Positions 35,826-48,340 of a stretch of DNA of 64,000 bases are shown piece by piece. The DNA comes from Phoronis australis (lineage: Eukaryota; Phoronida; Phoronidae): positions 1,771,275 through 1,835,274 of the forward strand of contig NMRA01000011.1 in the NCBI GenBank assembly GCA_002633005.1, given 5' to 3'. The notes under the pieces are model-generated. The model was not told the origin of the DNA and ran no database searches. It saw only the letters and a list, made by a program, of their open reading frames with translations. The position numbers were made by a program, and so were the translations under genes. The first letter of the stretch is position 1; each line of letters begins with the position of its first letter.

Positions 35826-36257
35826 GTGAGAGTGCTATTTTATTTACAATTTTATGACAGAGACGATGAAGAATGGCTAATCATAATACTGTAACTTTCA
35901 CTGGATTGAAATTCAATTGGTTTATACTCGTCTTTTTTGTCCTTCATAGTACCAAAACCTATAATAACGATGGTATCTTCTTTGTCACACCAGTTCATGG
36001 ATCGTTAGGAGGGTCGTTAGTATCATGTACCATTTCGTGTTGTTTCTGTTCACTCTTGAACTTTAGATACAAGACAACAACCAGTAACAAAGTTATGGAA
36101 TGTGTTATTTTATTGTAATTTACACTATCTCGTCCATAATAGGTTTCGCAAAGAACCAGAAGCAAGCGAACGAAGAGGAAAATGGAAAACAGAAGCAAAG
36201 GGAGCAGAAACTCTGATACACAGAAGTTGTAAATATTTTTGTGCTTTGCTTTTGTAG

Positions 36258-36286
36258 GTGCGACCTGGACATTCATTAGTTTCTAA
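36258..36286 (+). CDS. Last coding exon (short)
   Basis: Acceptor TGCTTTTGTAG. In phase 1 it reads GATWTFISF and stops at TAA 36,284-36,286. Joined to the preceding ...W-T-I-L it continues the second hydrophobic helix, similar to the G-N-V-W-type end of that helix in TMEM272-like proteins, but the family's usual later part is absent. No clear AATAAA was seen close downstream. Confidence 0.45.
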
Positions 36287-39200
36287 TCTTACATACCAGT
36301 CAAGCTCAGGGACGTCCTTCAAAGGAAATATTGTTGATCAATAGCCCCTTAACGTCATAAATCGTTCTTACTTTTATCTACTTAGCAACTTGCTGCCCAT
36401 TACATTTGTAATTTGGAATGACTGTTTCCAAAGATTTAAAAACGTCTCCCATATTCAAAGCACTGATGTTTCTTTTAAAGGTCTATTGAACCTATTGTAT
36501 TGCCAAACACTACAGCTTGTTTTAGTGGAAAATGAACGGCTACATTTGAACTTTTTTGAGACTAGTAAATCAATATCTGGCACTTGTATAAATGGGGGTG
36601 CGTTTCAACAAATCGGTTGTTGCAAAGTTGTGTCACTGACATTTACCGGGCTCTAAGACCGTCAGCGGGTCCTCTATTCTGCATCAAGCCTTTCATGGAT
36701 GGAATAGCGGGTTCAACCGAGGTTTCTGAAAGGATATTCTTCACGTAACCTCTAAAATCGGTTTTGGTCATGCCTGAACGGTTCTGGATTCCTATCCCTC
36801 TTCCACACTTAACTGGTGCACAAAGGAAGGAAACAAAGGGTGGACAAGGGGAGAACACGTTGTGCATGTCATAGTCCTCTATCTGTGAGAAAAACAAGAT
36901 CTCGCAAGACCTCGCAAAATTACACGATTGCAAGTTGGCTAGGGTTTCGCAATCGTGCTCTAGCCTACCCTAGCAAAACTGCGAAAACTGAAGATGTTTA
37001 TAGGCTGGGATTGGATTGAATTCACAGTTTCCGTTCCATAATTAGCGAAGATTTTTTTCGCCCGGAGTGTAAGGTAGTGCCTATCAGTCGATAGCATTTA
37101 GCATTGTCTACACATTACGATGTTTTGTAAGTGAATCCAAATACGAGTTTGCGACTGCTACATGAATCTTCACTCCATGAACTTCGAAGTTGTACATATG
37201 AAAAATCAGAATATTCAGGCAAGGCCCATCATAAGGGAGTGAAGAGGCAAAGCTGATGGCGCTCAGGGGAGGGGAGGGGGCAACAAGTGCTGACCGGTGG
37301 GGCTACGGTTGGGATGTGGCATTGGTGACGATCAGTGGCGATGGTCACTTGGTAGAATGTCGGGGTGCGATAGACAGATGGGTTGCATCGAATTGTGCTC
37401 AGACGCCTTCTCCCGTGCGAGGACATTCTGCAAGACCAGCGTGTTATAATATCGACAGAGATTGCGACCGCTTGCGGATTCGGTATTTGTTATATGTACA
37501 GTAAGACTGAATGTTCTGTTCTTCGAAGGCTTGTTTGTAATTTGTTTGTATGGGGTGGGAGGGGATATTCAAGAGGAATGGAAAAATTCAAAGCAAATTT
37601 GAAACGAAACAAACTGAACCAGCCAGGAGTAAGGGAAAGACAGATATTTTATAATAGTTCATTACGAGCAGCAGCATAATTACTCTTTATAAGCTTTACT
37701 ATGAAAGAAAGCAGCAGCGGAGCTAAGTTTTATAAAATTTCACTGCGAGGGAAACCAACTGCCGAGTTATATTTCATAAAAGTTCGATATGAGCGAGTTG
37801 TTTTTTACTTCTTTTTGTGATAGTTCACTATAAGCGAAAACAGCAGCGGCGTAAATTTCTATAACAACTTACTAAGACGAACAACGCCAGCCGAGTTATG
37901 TTCATGACTACGTTTTTTCCATAATTTTCGGTGATGACAATAATTGAATCCCTTGGAAATACGTGTATACGCGAGAAGGGGTAAAATTAACGATTTGAAG
38001 ACAGGCAGTCTGTTGTTGGAATTGGGATTAGTAGGTAGGCATTTATTTAAGCATTTAATGCCTTGGCCCACATGTTACATACAATTTACAGGATAACGCT
38101 GAGCTGCTTTTCACTAAGGGCAGTGGCGTGAAATACAAATTTAATTAGATTAATCTGAGCAATAGGCTCCGACATTTTCATTAGCTTCACAAATCTATCT
38201 TCATTTGGTTCACGCCAGCAACACTCAAGTATAAATGCAGTTCTAAGAGAGCAGTACAATTACATATGAAATGGTATTCATCTTCAGTTAGGGGTACACT
38301 TAAACAACACACACGGTACATGTATTATTCAGAGATTGGCTGTGGGTTTGTTTAAAAGGTAGATATGCTTTGAGATTGTGCGTAGATGGAGAGAAAATGA
38401 TTACAAACAGTAATTATTTATTATATGATAAACTCTGTTCAGACAAGTGAAACCTGTTCTTAATTAAGTAATCAATTACAAAGAAGAGTAACTACGCTAA
38501 CGTCCTCTTTAACGATTACTTCAATCAGTCAACCAAAATAATGTCTGCTATCCCAGCTGCGGGACTCTCCACTTGTTGTATGACAGTACCGTTGGTGAAT
38601 CTTCGAACTACACACACTGCATTGCGACAGTGTGCTTGATGGTCGCAGGGTCTGGTGACACAACACTTGCAGACAGTTTCTTCTTAGTACCCACAATTCT
38701 TCTTGCTGGTCACAGTCTCTGGTGATGCAACACCTCAGGCAGTATCTTACTACCCACGATGCCAGTGACAAGCTCGTGGTTTACTTCCAGTTCGTTAAGG
38801 TGTCACTGAACAGTTAGGCTGTGTCTGCGGCCAATTTGCACTCCCAAAATATTAAATTCTAGGGGTAGGCCAGGGTTTGGGGAATTTTGAGTTAGGTATT
38901 GTACATGTATGTACATGTAGGCCAAGTGAATGTGGTTTGCTTGTATTTGTGAACATGCTGAGAATGAAAGAAGACCACTTTTTAGGCTGTAGCTGCACTC
39001 TCCTTCAAGATGGTGTCCCCCTGTTGCAATTGTGCATTGTTGTGTAGCAACTGAGAAATTGGCCTCGACATCATGTAGCCCTCAAACAAGACAGATTTGC
39101 AAAAACAGTGCCGATTTTGCATTTTTTGCCCTTGTTTTTCTTAGTGTAGCTTGGTTTTCAGTGGGAGTGAAAGGGTCAAAATACAAGAGGGAACAAAGTT

Positions 39201-40060
39201 TCTGTGCTCATCTGTAGGGCCTTTGATGTGAAATCACTCAAAACTTTTCTTTATTTGCATGCAGTTTTTTACAGAGTGAAGAAAGGGCGAAAAGTCCATT
39301 GAAAGGTGTTCTGATAGGCAAATCCCTGTGAGAACTGTTCTGTGCCTCCTAACCTTTGCCCTTGCCAAGATCCTCTCTAGAATCTTCCGCGAGATGGCTC
39401 TGTTGTACAATTTCCTCTGTACACCGTAACAAGTCTTTATGCTTCAACTACTATAGCGCATCTCAGTATCTTCTTGATTTTAGCCCATATTATAGTATTC
39501 TACTTTTTTAGCAATTGGCTAATAAAAGCCACATAATCTTATTTAATCATGTCATTGGCTGTTACAATTTACTCTCAGAAATTTCTAGAATCTCTAGAGT
39601 GCTTTGACCCCAGAACCAAAGTAGTAAACACCATCTAAAAATAGATTTTGACGTTAAAATACATGTCAACAAATTTCACCCCATGATTTAAAATTACATA
39701 TGCACAAATTCTGGGCAACTTTAAATGGACCTATTCTTACTAATTACTTAATCAATATTTATTCTAACAGTATTTTGGTCCACAAGAGCATGTCTACATT
39801 TCTCTATAAGTTATGGTTGGACCAACGTGATTTTGCCATTGCTACTAAAACGATAAATAAATATCGCGCAACAGACAGGATTCCATTTGGAAATTAATTT
39901 TAAAAGAGGAATATGTATTAAGTTTTGAGCTATTTTCTACAGCGAAGCTCCAATCTTCTAAAAATTAATTCACTGTTCACAAATGACAAGAAAAGATGAT
40001 TCGCAGCCAACTCCCTGATTGTGCCAGACCAATCTAAAACCATATCTTTGCAGCAAATTT
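36287..40060. other. Intergenic stretch, no supported gene
   Basis: Only short frames without splice support. A slightly GC-richer patch (37,240-37,500) and an imperfect repeat with GAGCAGCAGC/GAAAGCAGCAGCGG motifs (37,655-37,900) are visible. A short patch near 36,890-36,990 (TCGCAAGACCTCGC, CTAGGGTTTCGC) weakly recalls the MITE at 24,793. Confidence 0.5.
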
Positions 40061-40069
40061 CTAACAAAT

Positions 40070-41725
40070 CAAGCCTAATTTTTCCTACCAGCCTCATCCA
40101 ATGTGACAAGCTTGTCACTGACTGATTCTGGATTTTGATGTGCTGGCATTTTTGACAATTTAAACCAATACTTGATCACTTTAACAAACAGCTTTTCATA
40201 AATTGGATACCTTCCCAGTAGATGCCAATGTTCGTATTTTCCTAATGATCCGCCTTTTCTAAATACCATTATTTTTGTTTTTTATGATTGACTTTCATAC
40301 CCCAAAGCTGACAGTATTCATGCAAAACGTTTCAAAATTTGTTGCTGTAGTTTAAATGCTGTCTCTGCCCAACCAACCATATCATCAGTGAATAGAATAT
40401 ACAAATTTGAGGTACATTCTCATTTACGTAAATTTTGCTATTTAAAGATTCTCTTTAATAATCAGCAAACTCGTCCAAATACATACTGAATAAAAACAAA
40501 CTAAGCATACAACCTTGGCGAGTACCAATGTTGTTACTGAAAAAGTCAGTTACCCTACGCTAAGTTCTTAAACACGCTCTTACATTTGAATAAATACTTT
40601 TCATAAATTTTAAAACACTACCATGAATACCTATTTTTGTAGCCTATTCCACAAAGTTCATGTGAAATGTTGTCAAAGGCCCGAGAAAAATCCACGTATA
40701 TAGCATAAAATATGCCTCTGCGCTTACTCAAGTACTTATGAACAATTCCTTGTAAGGTAAAAATTTGGTCTATTGTACTATACCCTTTTCTAAGACCAGC
40801 CTTGGTTAAATAAGTTGTTAACTTTAGCTCGACTTGTTAGACGAGTGTTAATAAGTTTTGTGAAAATTTTCCCGAGAACAGGCAAAAGCGAAATTCCTCG
40901 ATAATTATTTACGTCATTGACGTCCCCGTGCATAATCAATGGACATATTATAGCGTCACACCAGTGAGGAAATTCTCAAGATCGTAGAGCACTGTTAAAA
41001 AAGTGTGTCAAAACAGGTGTTATACACTGTATAATCTTTGGTGAGCTTAAAGACTTCACAAACGAGTGTGTCAACACCAGAAGTTCTACCGTTCGGTAGG
41101 TCTAAAATCATGATTCAGTTGATTTGGGTCATCTACCAGACAGTCATTACAATACTCATCATGACTTGCAAAGTTTTTTTCTACTTGTCCAAGCATACAT
41201 GTAGGTACATTATCAGGATTTCCATGGTTCAAAGAGTGACAGAAAGTGGAAAAACCATTTATTGGCAGAAATTGAAGAATCTGGCGTCTTTTTCCTTGAG
41301 CATGATTTCACTAGCTGCCAAAACGCTCTGGGATTGTTAACATTTTCAATTAGGTTTTTCATGTCATCTTCAATCAACTTTTCTTTGGACTAACACTTTA
41401 GATTTTTGTCGCAATTCTTTGTTATACTTAACAACATTTACCTGGTTGTTATATTTTCGGAAAGCAGACAGCGCACAATTTCTTTCTCTTTTCAGTGCAT
41501 CTAAATCCTCATCCAACAATGAGGGCTGAGTTTTCACAAATTTAACCACGGCACAGGAGTGTACAGTCGGCTGATTTATACATTTTGTTTAACGACTGAA
41601 CTGCGTCTTCAACCCTACTGCTCTCAATAAAATTCGCAATATCACTAGAGAACACTTGGGACCCACTAACAAACTTGTCCACGAACTGACTACATTTTTC
41701 AGCCTTCCATCTAACTCGGTCATAG
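40070..41725 (-). mobile_element. Non-LTR retrotransposon relic, reverse transcriptase part
   Basis: On the minus strand, pieces of a reverse transcriptase are readable in several frames: motif A as YVDFSRAFD (about 40,680), the motif-B region as GTRQGCMLS (about 40,520) and motif C as LFTDD (about 40,390, where active copies usually have YADD). Frameshifts and stops break it throughout, so it is inactive. Its 5' portion lies beyond the inserted LTR element, at 44,174-44,890. Confidence 0.75.
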
Positions 41726-42224
41726 TGTTACTGCAGACTGCCATGCTATGTTATTCTGACTTACGCGTAAGAATACACTTGGTTTCCGCCTTGTAATTAG
41801 ACTTGTTAGTGTATACTTCTTGCGCCAGAAGTCGCTCTCTCTGACTACGTATTCTCGTGTCGCCTTTTTCGAATGTCATTCCACAAACGTTTATGGTGGA
41901 CTCAACAATGTACATACAGTTATTCAAAGGAATTTTTGTTGGACTTGGGCGATATCGGCGTAATTACTCGTGTTTCTTGATATACAGTAGTTTATTTGCT
42001 TCCGTTAGTTTTCCATGTTCTGTCAGTGTATTTAACGTTTTGAAAGCTCGCTATTATGTATGCCCTTTGTCCGTCGTCATTTTCTTAGGCGTTGTCCAGA
42101 GAATTGAGTTGTAATATATACATGGCATAGCATTATGTGTAAACTTGAACATAGTTTTTTGTTATATTTCAGTTTTCCTACTACTACTATTTTTTCTACT
42201 AACAAATAAAAGAGTAAAGCCCCC
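41726..42224 (+). repeat. 5' LTR (about 499 bp)
   Basis: Contains a polyadenylation-type AATAAA within ACAAATAAAAGAGTAAAGC near its end, as does the 3' LTR. It includes about 20-30 bp absent from the 3' copy near 42,100. Confidence 0.85.
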
Positions 42225-42849
42225 GAGCCTGTTTTGTCTTGCTTCAACATTTGTAAAGCCGATGGCCTGCTGTTCCACTGACTGGACTGCGACATGAATG
42301 GCCTCGATACGTATGAATGTTACTGTGAGTCATTTCTGTTGTGTCTTGTGAAGTTCCAGTAAACTGACAGTGTTCAAGTAACGTTATCATGCCGTCAGTT
42401 GCTGAGGGGTCAGCCAGCAATGACAAGCCGCCGCTAGGTAGAGACGTTACTATAGTGACAACAGCTTCATGCAAACAAGCAAAGACTCCCCAGGCCTCAG
42501 TGACTAAACTTACAAACAACCTTAAGCATTTAAAGAAGAGCTCTCAGATAATCTTCATCTAGTGTAAGACGTTCTTATAGAACTGGACAGTAACATCAAG
42601 ATTTTTATTGATGTTTATGAACACTACTTATCAGTTTTGAAACATGACGGCAGTAAGCAGTTGGTTAAAGAGAAATTCTCGTCAAAGATTGGTGATATTG
42701 ATTTGATTTGTTATATCCGTGGAAGCAAAATCTCTTACTAGAAGATGTCTCTTGTCGACGATCGTATCAGTGTAAGACCATCTCGGGATTTTGGGGCCGT
42801 TTGTACTCCAGGGCCAAGATGATCCTGTAAGATTTATGCAAAAAGAATG

Positions 42850-43600
42850 GGTTGGAAGTGGCTGTGCGAATTACCCCGAATGGAAGAAGTTTCCTGTCAC
42901 CGCCATTACATTCCAGAAGATTATGGTCCCATAGTTTCACGTGCGTTACATCTGTTTTCTGACGCGAACGCCAATGGTAGTGGATGTTGTGCGTATTTAA
43001 GATTTGTTAATGCCAGAAACCATGCTCATTACTGTCTCGTTTTAGGGAAGAATAGAGTGGCTCCTTAAGCGAATGACCATCCCTAAGATGGAGTTGACCG
43101 CAGATGCTGTGTCGCTTCAAATTGGACGAATGGTATGCATGGATTTGGACCTGCCACCCAACAGTGTTACGTACCATATCGATTATATGGCTGTACTACA
43201 TTGCCTGCAAAGTACCAGTGGGCGATTTCCGGTATTTGTTGCTAAACGCATACAGCAAATACACGACTTCAGCGACCCGACCCAGTGAAGGGATGCAAAC
43301 AGTGAGAGCAATCATGTGGACGCTCAGAAGTTTTTCACTTATGACGAATGGTTCATGGGCCCTTCTGTTCTTTGGAGACCGCAATATTCGTTTCTGCAAC
43401 CAATCGATTTTCCTGCTCCTGATGATCCCTGTAGCAGAACCGCTATTCAGGCGTTCGCATGACTGTGATGGAGTTTTCTGGTGGATTTGCAAAACTGATA
43501 TTCTACTGCTCGAGTTGGACGGCTGTGAAGAAGGTTGTGGTTGTGTTCCAAAGATTGAGCGCTCGGTCAATAAATTGGTTCTGCTCGTTTCCACTTAGTG
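42850..43600 (+). pseudogene. BEL/Pao pol remnant (RNase H region)
   Basis: From 42,948 the frame shows LHLFSDANANGSG and LGKNRVAP, then after a stop and a frame change KMELTADAVSLQIGRM and further on FVAKRIQQIHDFSDP. These are recognisable landmarks of the RNase H segment of BEL/Pao polyproteins (the D of F-S-D-A is a catalytic-type acid). A later piece with GPSVLW (about 43,360) comes from the linker that follows. Stops and frameshifts make it non-functional; gag, protease, most reverse transcriptase and integrase are missing. Confidence 0.8.
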
Positions 43601-43710
43601 AATATTTGCAATCTTGTTAATAAATGTGATTATTGTGTTGTTTATTTGTCATGACTATCGGCAGTGATGTTGTTCGAAGTAAATCTCGATTTCCTTGTTT
43701 ACGGGGGGAG

Positions 43711-44173
43711 TGTTACTGCAGACTGCCATGTTATGTTAATCTGATTTACGCGTACGAATACGCTTGCTTCACGCCTTGTAATTAGACTTTTTACTGTGTA
43801 CTTCTTGCGCCAGATGTCACTCTCTCTCTGACTACTTATTCTCGTGCCGCCTTTTTCAAATGTCATTCTATAAATGGTGGAGAAACGCCAATGTACCTAC
43901 AGTTATTCAACGGAATTTTGGGCGATATCGGCGTAAGTACTCGTGTTTCTTGATATAAAGTAGTTTATTTGCTTTCGTTAGTTTTCCATCTTCTGTCAGT
44001 GTATTAACGTTTTGAACGCTTGCTACTACATGTACGTATGCCCTTTGTCCGTCGTCCTTTTCTTGGGCTTTGTCCAGGCATGTTACGTGTAAACTTGAAC
44101 ATAGTTTTTGTTATGTTTCAGTTTACCTACTAATACTACTTATTCTACTGACAAATAAAAGAGTAAAGCCCCC
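43711..44173 (+). repeat. 3' LTR (about 463 bp)
   Basis: Direct copy of the 5' LTR, starting immediately after the polypurine tract. No target-site duplication could be identified by eye (left flank CATAG, right flank AAAATG). Confidence 0.85.
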
Positions 44174-44890
44174 AAAATGAAACAAATCAGTAGATAATAG
44201 TAAATAATCAACTAAACTACACCCTTTATTAGACAAACACGTAAACCTTCTTCCTCATGAACTGGAAATCTAAAGTTACATGCATGAACATTTAACTTGC
44301 AACACATTTGCATCATTTTCCAAATGAATTAATCACCTGATCTTTACAGATCCTCGACAAATTAAAGGTATCTGAGTCGTACCATCCACCTGAAGGCAAA
44401 AACTCTTCTGAGTCGTCTTGAATATACTCTGACAGATTGCCAATTCTAGCGTTAAGATCGCCAGTAATCAAAAGAGATAAATCATCATGGGCATTTAAAA
44501 GCGCATCTTCAATAACCATTTCTCAACACTCTTTTCAATTTGATTTTCATACACTGTCGCACCCTCTGGTGGCAAGAAACACAGCAGAATAATACTCCTT
44601 TTCAGTACACAATAGACTCTTGCTAATAAATAGAAAAAGATCAAAATCACATTTCACTCGAATTACATACCGAGCTAAACATTTCTTTACAAACGCACAT
44701 GCTGCACCCAAGTTTCTACCAAATATCCTTTTTGTTATATTAACTTTACTGAAACAAGTTTCCACAACTCCAAGTAAATCAAATGAACAGAAAGTGTATA
44801 ATTAATGTTACTTTTGTTATCTATTTTGCTACCTAATCCGTGGACATTCCAGACTGTTATACGTATTTCGCTGCTCCTTGGAGGCTCTGG
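44174..44890 (-). pseudogene. LINE endonuclease relic
   Basis: The minus strand reads SLLITGDLNARIG near 44,450-44,490, the G-D-[LF]-N-A-R landmark of AP-type endonucleases in non-LTR retrotransposons. Upstream, in another frame (44,547-44,765), KCDFDLFLFISKSLL is also typical. It is the 5' half of the element whose reverse transcriptase lies at 40,070-41,725. Confidence 0.7.
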
Positions 44891-46149
44891 GCCGTGGCCA
44901 GATTGCTAGGAATTTCTGTAGATGTCTTGCTTGATTTCTTTAACCATTTTCTTTGGGATTAGTAACATAATAATGACTGTCATCATGTTCCATTCTTAGG
45001 GTTACCTTTCAAAACTGGTCCACTTGCTACCATCAAATGTTCGTCTTGTTGGTAGAAACCTAAATTTTACTGTGAAATAATAAACCTATTTCATAATTTT
45101 CATACTTGGGCCACATTAAGTTTAATGCGGTACAGGCCGATCGCCTATATATACCAGAAGGAGTTCAGGAACACAGCAAATATAATGTAAAGTACCAGAT
45201 GGGTATACAAACTATGAAATGGACGACAGCAATACCGAGTAAGCAGGTCATTCTGCACAGGCTGAGTGAGCATGCCTACCGGAGAGTGGTAAAACTGCTT
45301 AAACAAGTAGACCATATCACTTCCTAATGAAAACCTGTGCGTGGTATAAGCTGGGCTGCTTGAGGCAACAACCATTCAATGACCTTCAAAAGCTGTTCAT
45401 ACAATGTTAATAATTGATGACCTGAAATGATTTTCGATCCAATGCTCCGTGATGTTAAAGGTCTTTCGAAGCGCAACTGCTACAATAAATCACACCACAA
45501 AAAACATAGGAAAACTTAAAATTACAATGACAAATTTATTTTGAGACTATTATTGTGTCTATACGGGAGGGACTGCTGCCAAATATATGAATTTGTATAT
45601 TAATGTTCGTACTGCTGAAGCCCAGTAGGTTTTGGTTTCGTTTTTCGGTTGTAACCATGGTCACTTGACGTATGGATAAAATACAAAGGTGTGTTTCTAC
45701 AGACGCCGTTGTTACATTCTTACATGTAGGTTAGTTATCGACCTAATAGTGACTAAGACAATCAAACTACAGGGGGCAAGGAGTTGGTTTATGTATTACT
45801 TTTAGAAATTAATGTTTTCGTCAGTTGTTTGATATTGAGATTCATTTTCAAAGGTGAGTATTTGAGCATAGCGTTTTGTGGTCAATGTTCTCCCGGGCCT
45901 TGTTTGAGTCGGTGTAATTGGCATAGGTTTCATTGATGCTGAAAATGAATTTCGTTGAGTGAACCAAATACTGCACATTTTTATTATTCATGATGAATAC
46001 GTTCAAATCTCTTCCGGCTACGCCTAATCAAGAAACAGGAAAACAAAAGATTGAAAGGATACCAAACCTGGTTTTAGAATATTAACAGACAACAATTGAC
46101 AATGCTTGAATAAATTTTCAGTAACAAGTTTTGTAAATTGTATGGTAGA
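44891..46149. other. No supported gene
   Basis: Short frames only, none with splice support or domain resemblance. It may include more decayed mobile-element sequence. Confidence 0.45.
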
Positions 46150-46323
46150 TATGTAGGTTATACAACGTACGTGTTTGAACCATTGGTTATTATATCGAGA
46201 TTTGCGGTATGCAAAAGTATTTGAATGAGTGCGAAGCCCGAGTTCAAATACTTTTGCATATCACGAATCTCGATATAATAACCACTTGATACAAACACGT
46301 ACGTTGTATAACCTATTTATCCT
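46150..46323. mobile_element. Palindromic MITE with arms of about 80 bp
   Basis: The left arm from AGGTTATACAACGTACGTG through TATTATATCGAGATT to GCAAAAGTATTTGAA is mirrored by TTCAAATACTTTTGC...AATCTCGATATAATAA...CACGTACGTTGTATAACCT. The loop is about 15 bp. The RNA would form a long, nearly perfect hairpin. Confidence 0.85.
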
Positions 46324-47317
46324 AAACGCCCCACTGAGGATTCTTTAAAGAAGCGGGTATACACAGATTGTTCCGCTTGTTCTGGTGTCGTATGTCATTT
46401 TTTATCAATGATGATTGCAGATCGCGTGACACGTATACGGGCCCACAATTTTTTGTGAATGAATTTTTGCAGCCTGTATGACACGGCAGTCAAGTCGTAT
46501 GTTACAGCAGCTACAGGCTTGGGGTGCACATCTGCTATTTTCGGTATTTTCGTCAGAGTTTGAGCTAAAACTATCTCTAAGTTAAAGTTTGCTTACATTT
46601 CTGACGATTTTTCTTGGCTTCGTTGAGTAATATCTGTGCAAGAAAACCCAGACGTTGTGGCTGATGCACGTTCAGACTCTTATTAAAAATGCTCCTTGTG
46701 CGCGGTTTTTATCATTTTTAAGTAGAAAGTATTCTGAAATAGATCGTAACAAAAATACAGTGTTTACAAAAGTTGCAGTTTTATTTTTGAGCTCGACATA
46801 TTTTGATTGTTTTGAGAACGAATTTAAAAATTGACTCATATTTGATAACCTCAACTGGTGTACTGCAATAGGTGACCAAAACGAGGCATGTATTTGTAAA
46901 GTATATTGCTTTCTTAATCCCAAATATATTGTGGCAAGTTCGAGACTTCGTGTGATTTAAGTGTTCTACTCAGGTGCAAAATTTTACGGTATATTAAGAA
47001 ACATTGTCAACAATATTTTCATTTCACTTTTTTGTTTAATTTTCAGAACTCCTATCATAGTATTGGCATGTGAAAATATTGCGCACGGAGATGAACCCAA
47101 AGTGGTGTCATATACATGTATATATACAATCATGTTCAATTGTATTGTATAGTATTGTATTGTATTGTGTGCTCAGGAGGGATTTTGGCGAGAAAGAAGG
47201 CATCCGTATTCAACGCGAGTTGAATAACAGAAAAGTAGTTCGTCGATATCAAACCTCACAATACGACCTGTATTTCATGGCCACACTATCACGCGTATAG
47301 GATAAATATACTGTAAT
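46324..47317. other. No supported gene
   Basis: AT-rich, with a short ATTGTATTGTATAGT-type repeat near 47,140-47,170. No exon supported. Confidence 0.45.
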
Positions 47318-47830
47318 TTATTACATGGCGAAGTCGTTATGGCCCGTTATCTAGAGCCCGAGTGGATTTTGGAGACTTATCGCCCGAGGTGCAAGTTGAT
47401 AATTCTACAGAATCCACGTGGACTCTAGATAAGGGGATAACCACTGAGAATATATAATAATCTATTTATACCACATACTGAACGAGAAACATTGCACTGA
47501 ATCGATCTACTTTTCTCGACCCGCCTCGGCTTTGTAACTACTTTCTATGTCAGAGGCCCGGGGTCGGAGATCATGACCTTTTAAGAAAAGCCGAGCTATT
47601 TTTGTCAAATAATGCTTTTACTCAAAACCAATTGAAAATTTAAAAAAATTAGAAATAAAGTGAATCTTAAATTAAGATTTAGCAGCTATTATAGCTTACT
47701 AAACATTTTATCAGGCTAAGTTTCGTCTGCTAAAGTAGGTTACCACTAGTAACTGAGTATAATGCTCAAGTCAAAGGATCCTGACGACACGATACCCGCA
47801 TTCACATTGGAGATCGGTGATTTTACAAGC
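47318..47830 (-). mobile_element. Dispersed element, inverted partner of 5470-6000
   Basis: Begins with the hairpin MITE (47,318-47,464) and continues with matches to 5470-5840 in reverse order, for example GGCTTTGTAACTAC versus GTAGTTACAAAGCC, and ACTGAGTATAATGC versus GCATTATACTCAGT. Confidence 0.75.
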
Positions 47831-48258
47831 AAGTGAGAGAACACGAGAGAAAGAAATCACTGAATTAAAATATATGTAACAGAGCAAGTCTCCATTGAAC
47901 CTCAAAATATGTATTTTCTCTCATCAGGCATTCGTTTCAGTTCAATTTGCACCTGATTACGATCAACTTTCCATGAAAGCAAAAGAAGGAAACACCCTTC
48001 TCCTAAGCCTGTCGCTAGCGAAGTGCCCGACACATACAGTTGCGCCCACATGCCCCCGTAACAAAGGCGCACTGAGACGCAATAAAATAAGAATAACAAT
48101 AAGCGTAAAGTTACGAACGTCCCGTCACACATGGTTTTCATAGAAATTATGCGTTTTATTTTTCATAGCGTATAAATGTTGGTACAATGCTCTTTGCTGA
48201 GCATGCGACTGTTGCGCGTGCTCATTAAGTATTCTATTTTCACGTTCGATGACGTCAG

Positions 48259-48340
48259 CCGCTGAGTGGTGTAGTGGTAAAATCGGGGAATCGAAACTCT
48301 TGAGGACCGGGTTCGAAACCGTCCTCGGTTTCCAACTATG
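48259..48340 (+). repeat. tRNA-like SINE head
   Basis: An A-box-like GAGTGGTGTAGTGGTAAA and a B-box GGGTTCGAAACC are about 45 bp apart, then TTTCCAAC. The acceptor and anticodon stems do not pair cleanly, so a SINE or tRNA pseudogene is preferred over a true tRNA. Confidence 0.45.

Larger units (their letters stand above)
383..36286 (+). other. Gene model: multi-microexon protein with C-terminal membrane segments (TMEM272-like?)
   Basis: This is the span of a gene assembled from the exons listed separately. Every assigned internal exon has an AG acceptor, a GT donor, a length divisible by three and phase 1 at both ends, so they chain in one frame without exception. The N-terminal part is Pro/Ser/Tyr-rich and ends in hydrophobic segments encoded at 35,601. 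Proteins with PPSYE-type tails before a Cys-x5-Pro-x-Ile-Pro-Ile membrane segment occur in the TMEM272-like family; that assignment rests on pattern resemblance only. The first coding exon and start codon lie upstream of the window or were not recognised. Long stretches between exons are introns with repeats. The model could be a decaying copy, because the membrane exon has an in-frame stop and the last exon is very short. Confidence 0.6.
41726..44173 (+). mobile_element. Deleted BEL/Pao-type LTR retrotransposon
   Basis: Two direct LTRs, 41,726-42,224 and 43,711-44,173, begin TGTTACTGCAGACTGCCATG and end GAGTAAAGCCCCC. A polypurine tract ACGGGGGGAG directly precedes the 3' LTR. Between them only about 1.5 kb remains, with a Pao-type RNase H region. 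The LTRs differ by many substitutions and indels, so the insertion is old. It sits inside the minus-strand LINE relic. Confidence 0.85.

Noticed and set aside
42244-42519. 91-codon minus-strand frame inside the LTR element
   Set aside because: Shadow of the decayed internal region of a plus-strand element; no domain.
48259-48340. True tRNA gene
   Set aside because: A- and B-box-like segments are present, but the acceptor and anticodon stems do not pair well by eye. Running tRNAscan-SE would decide.
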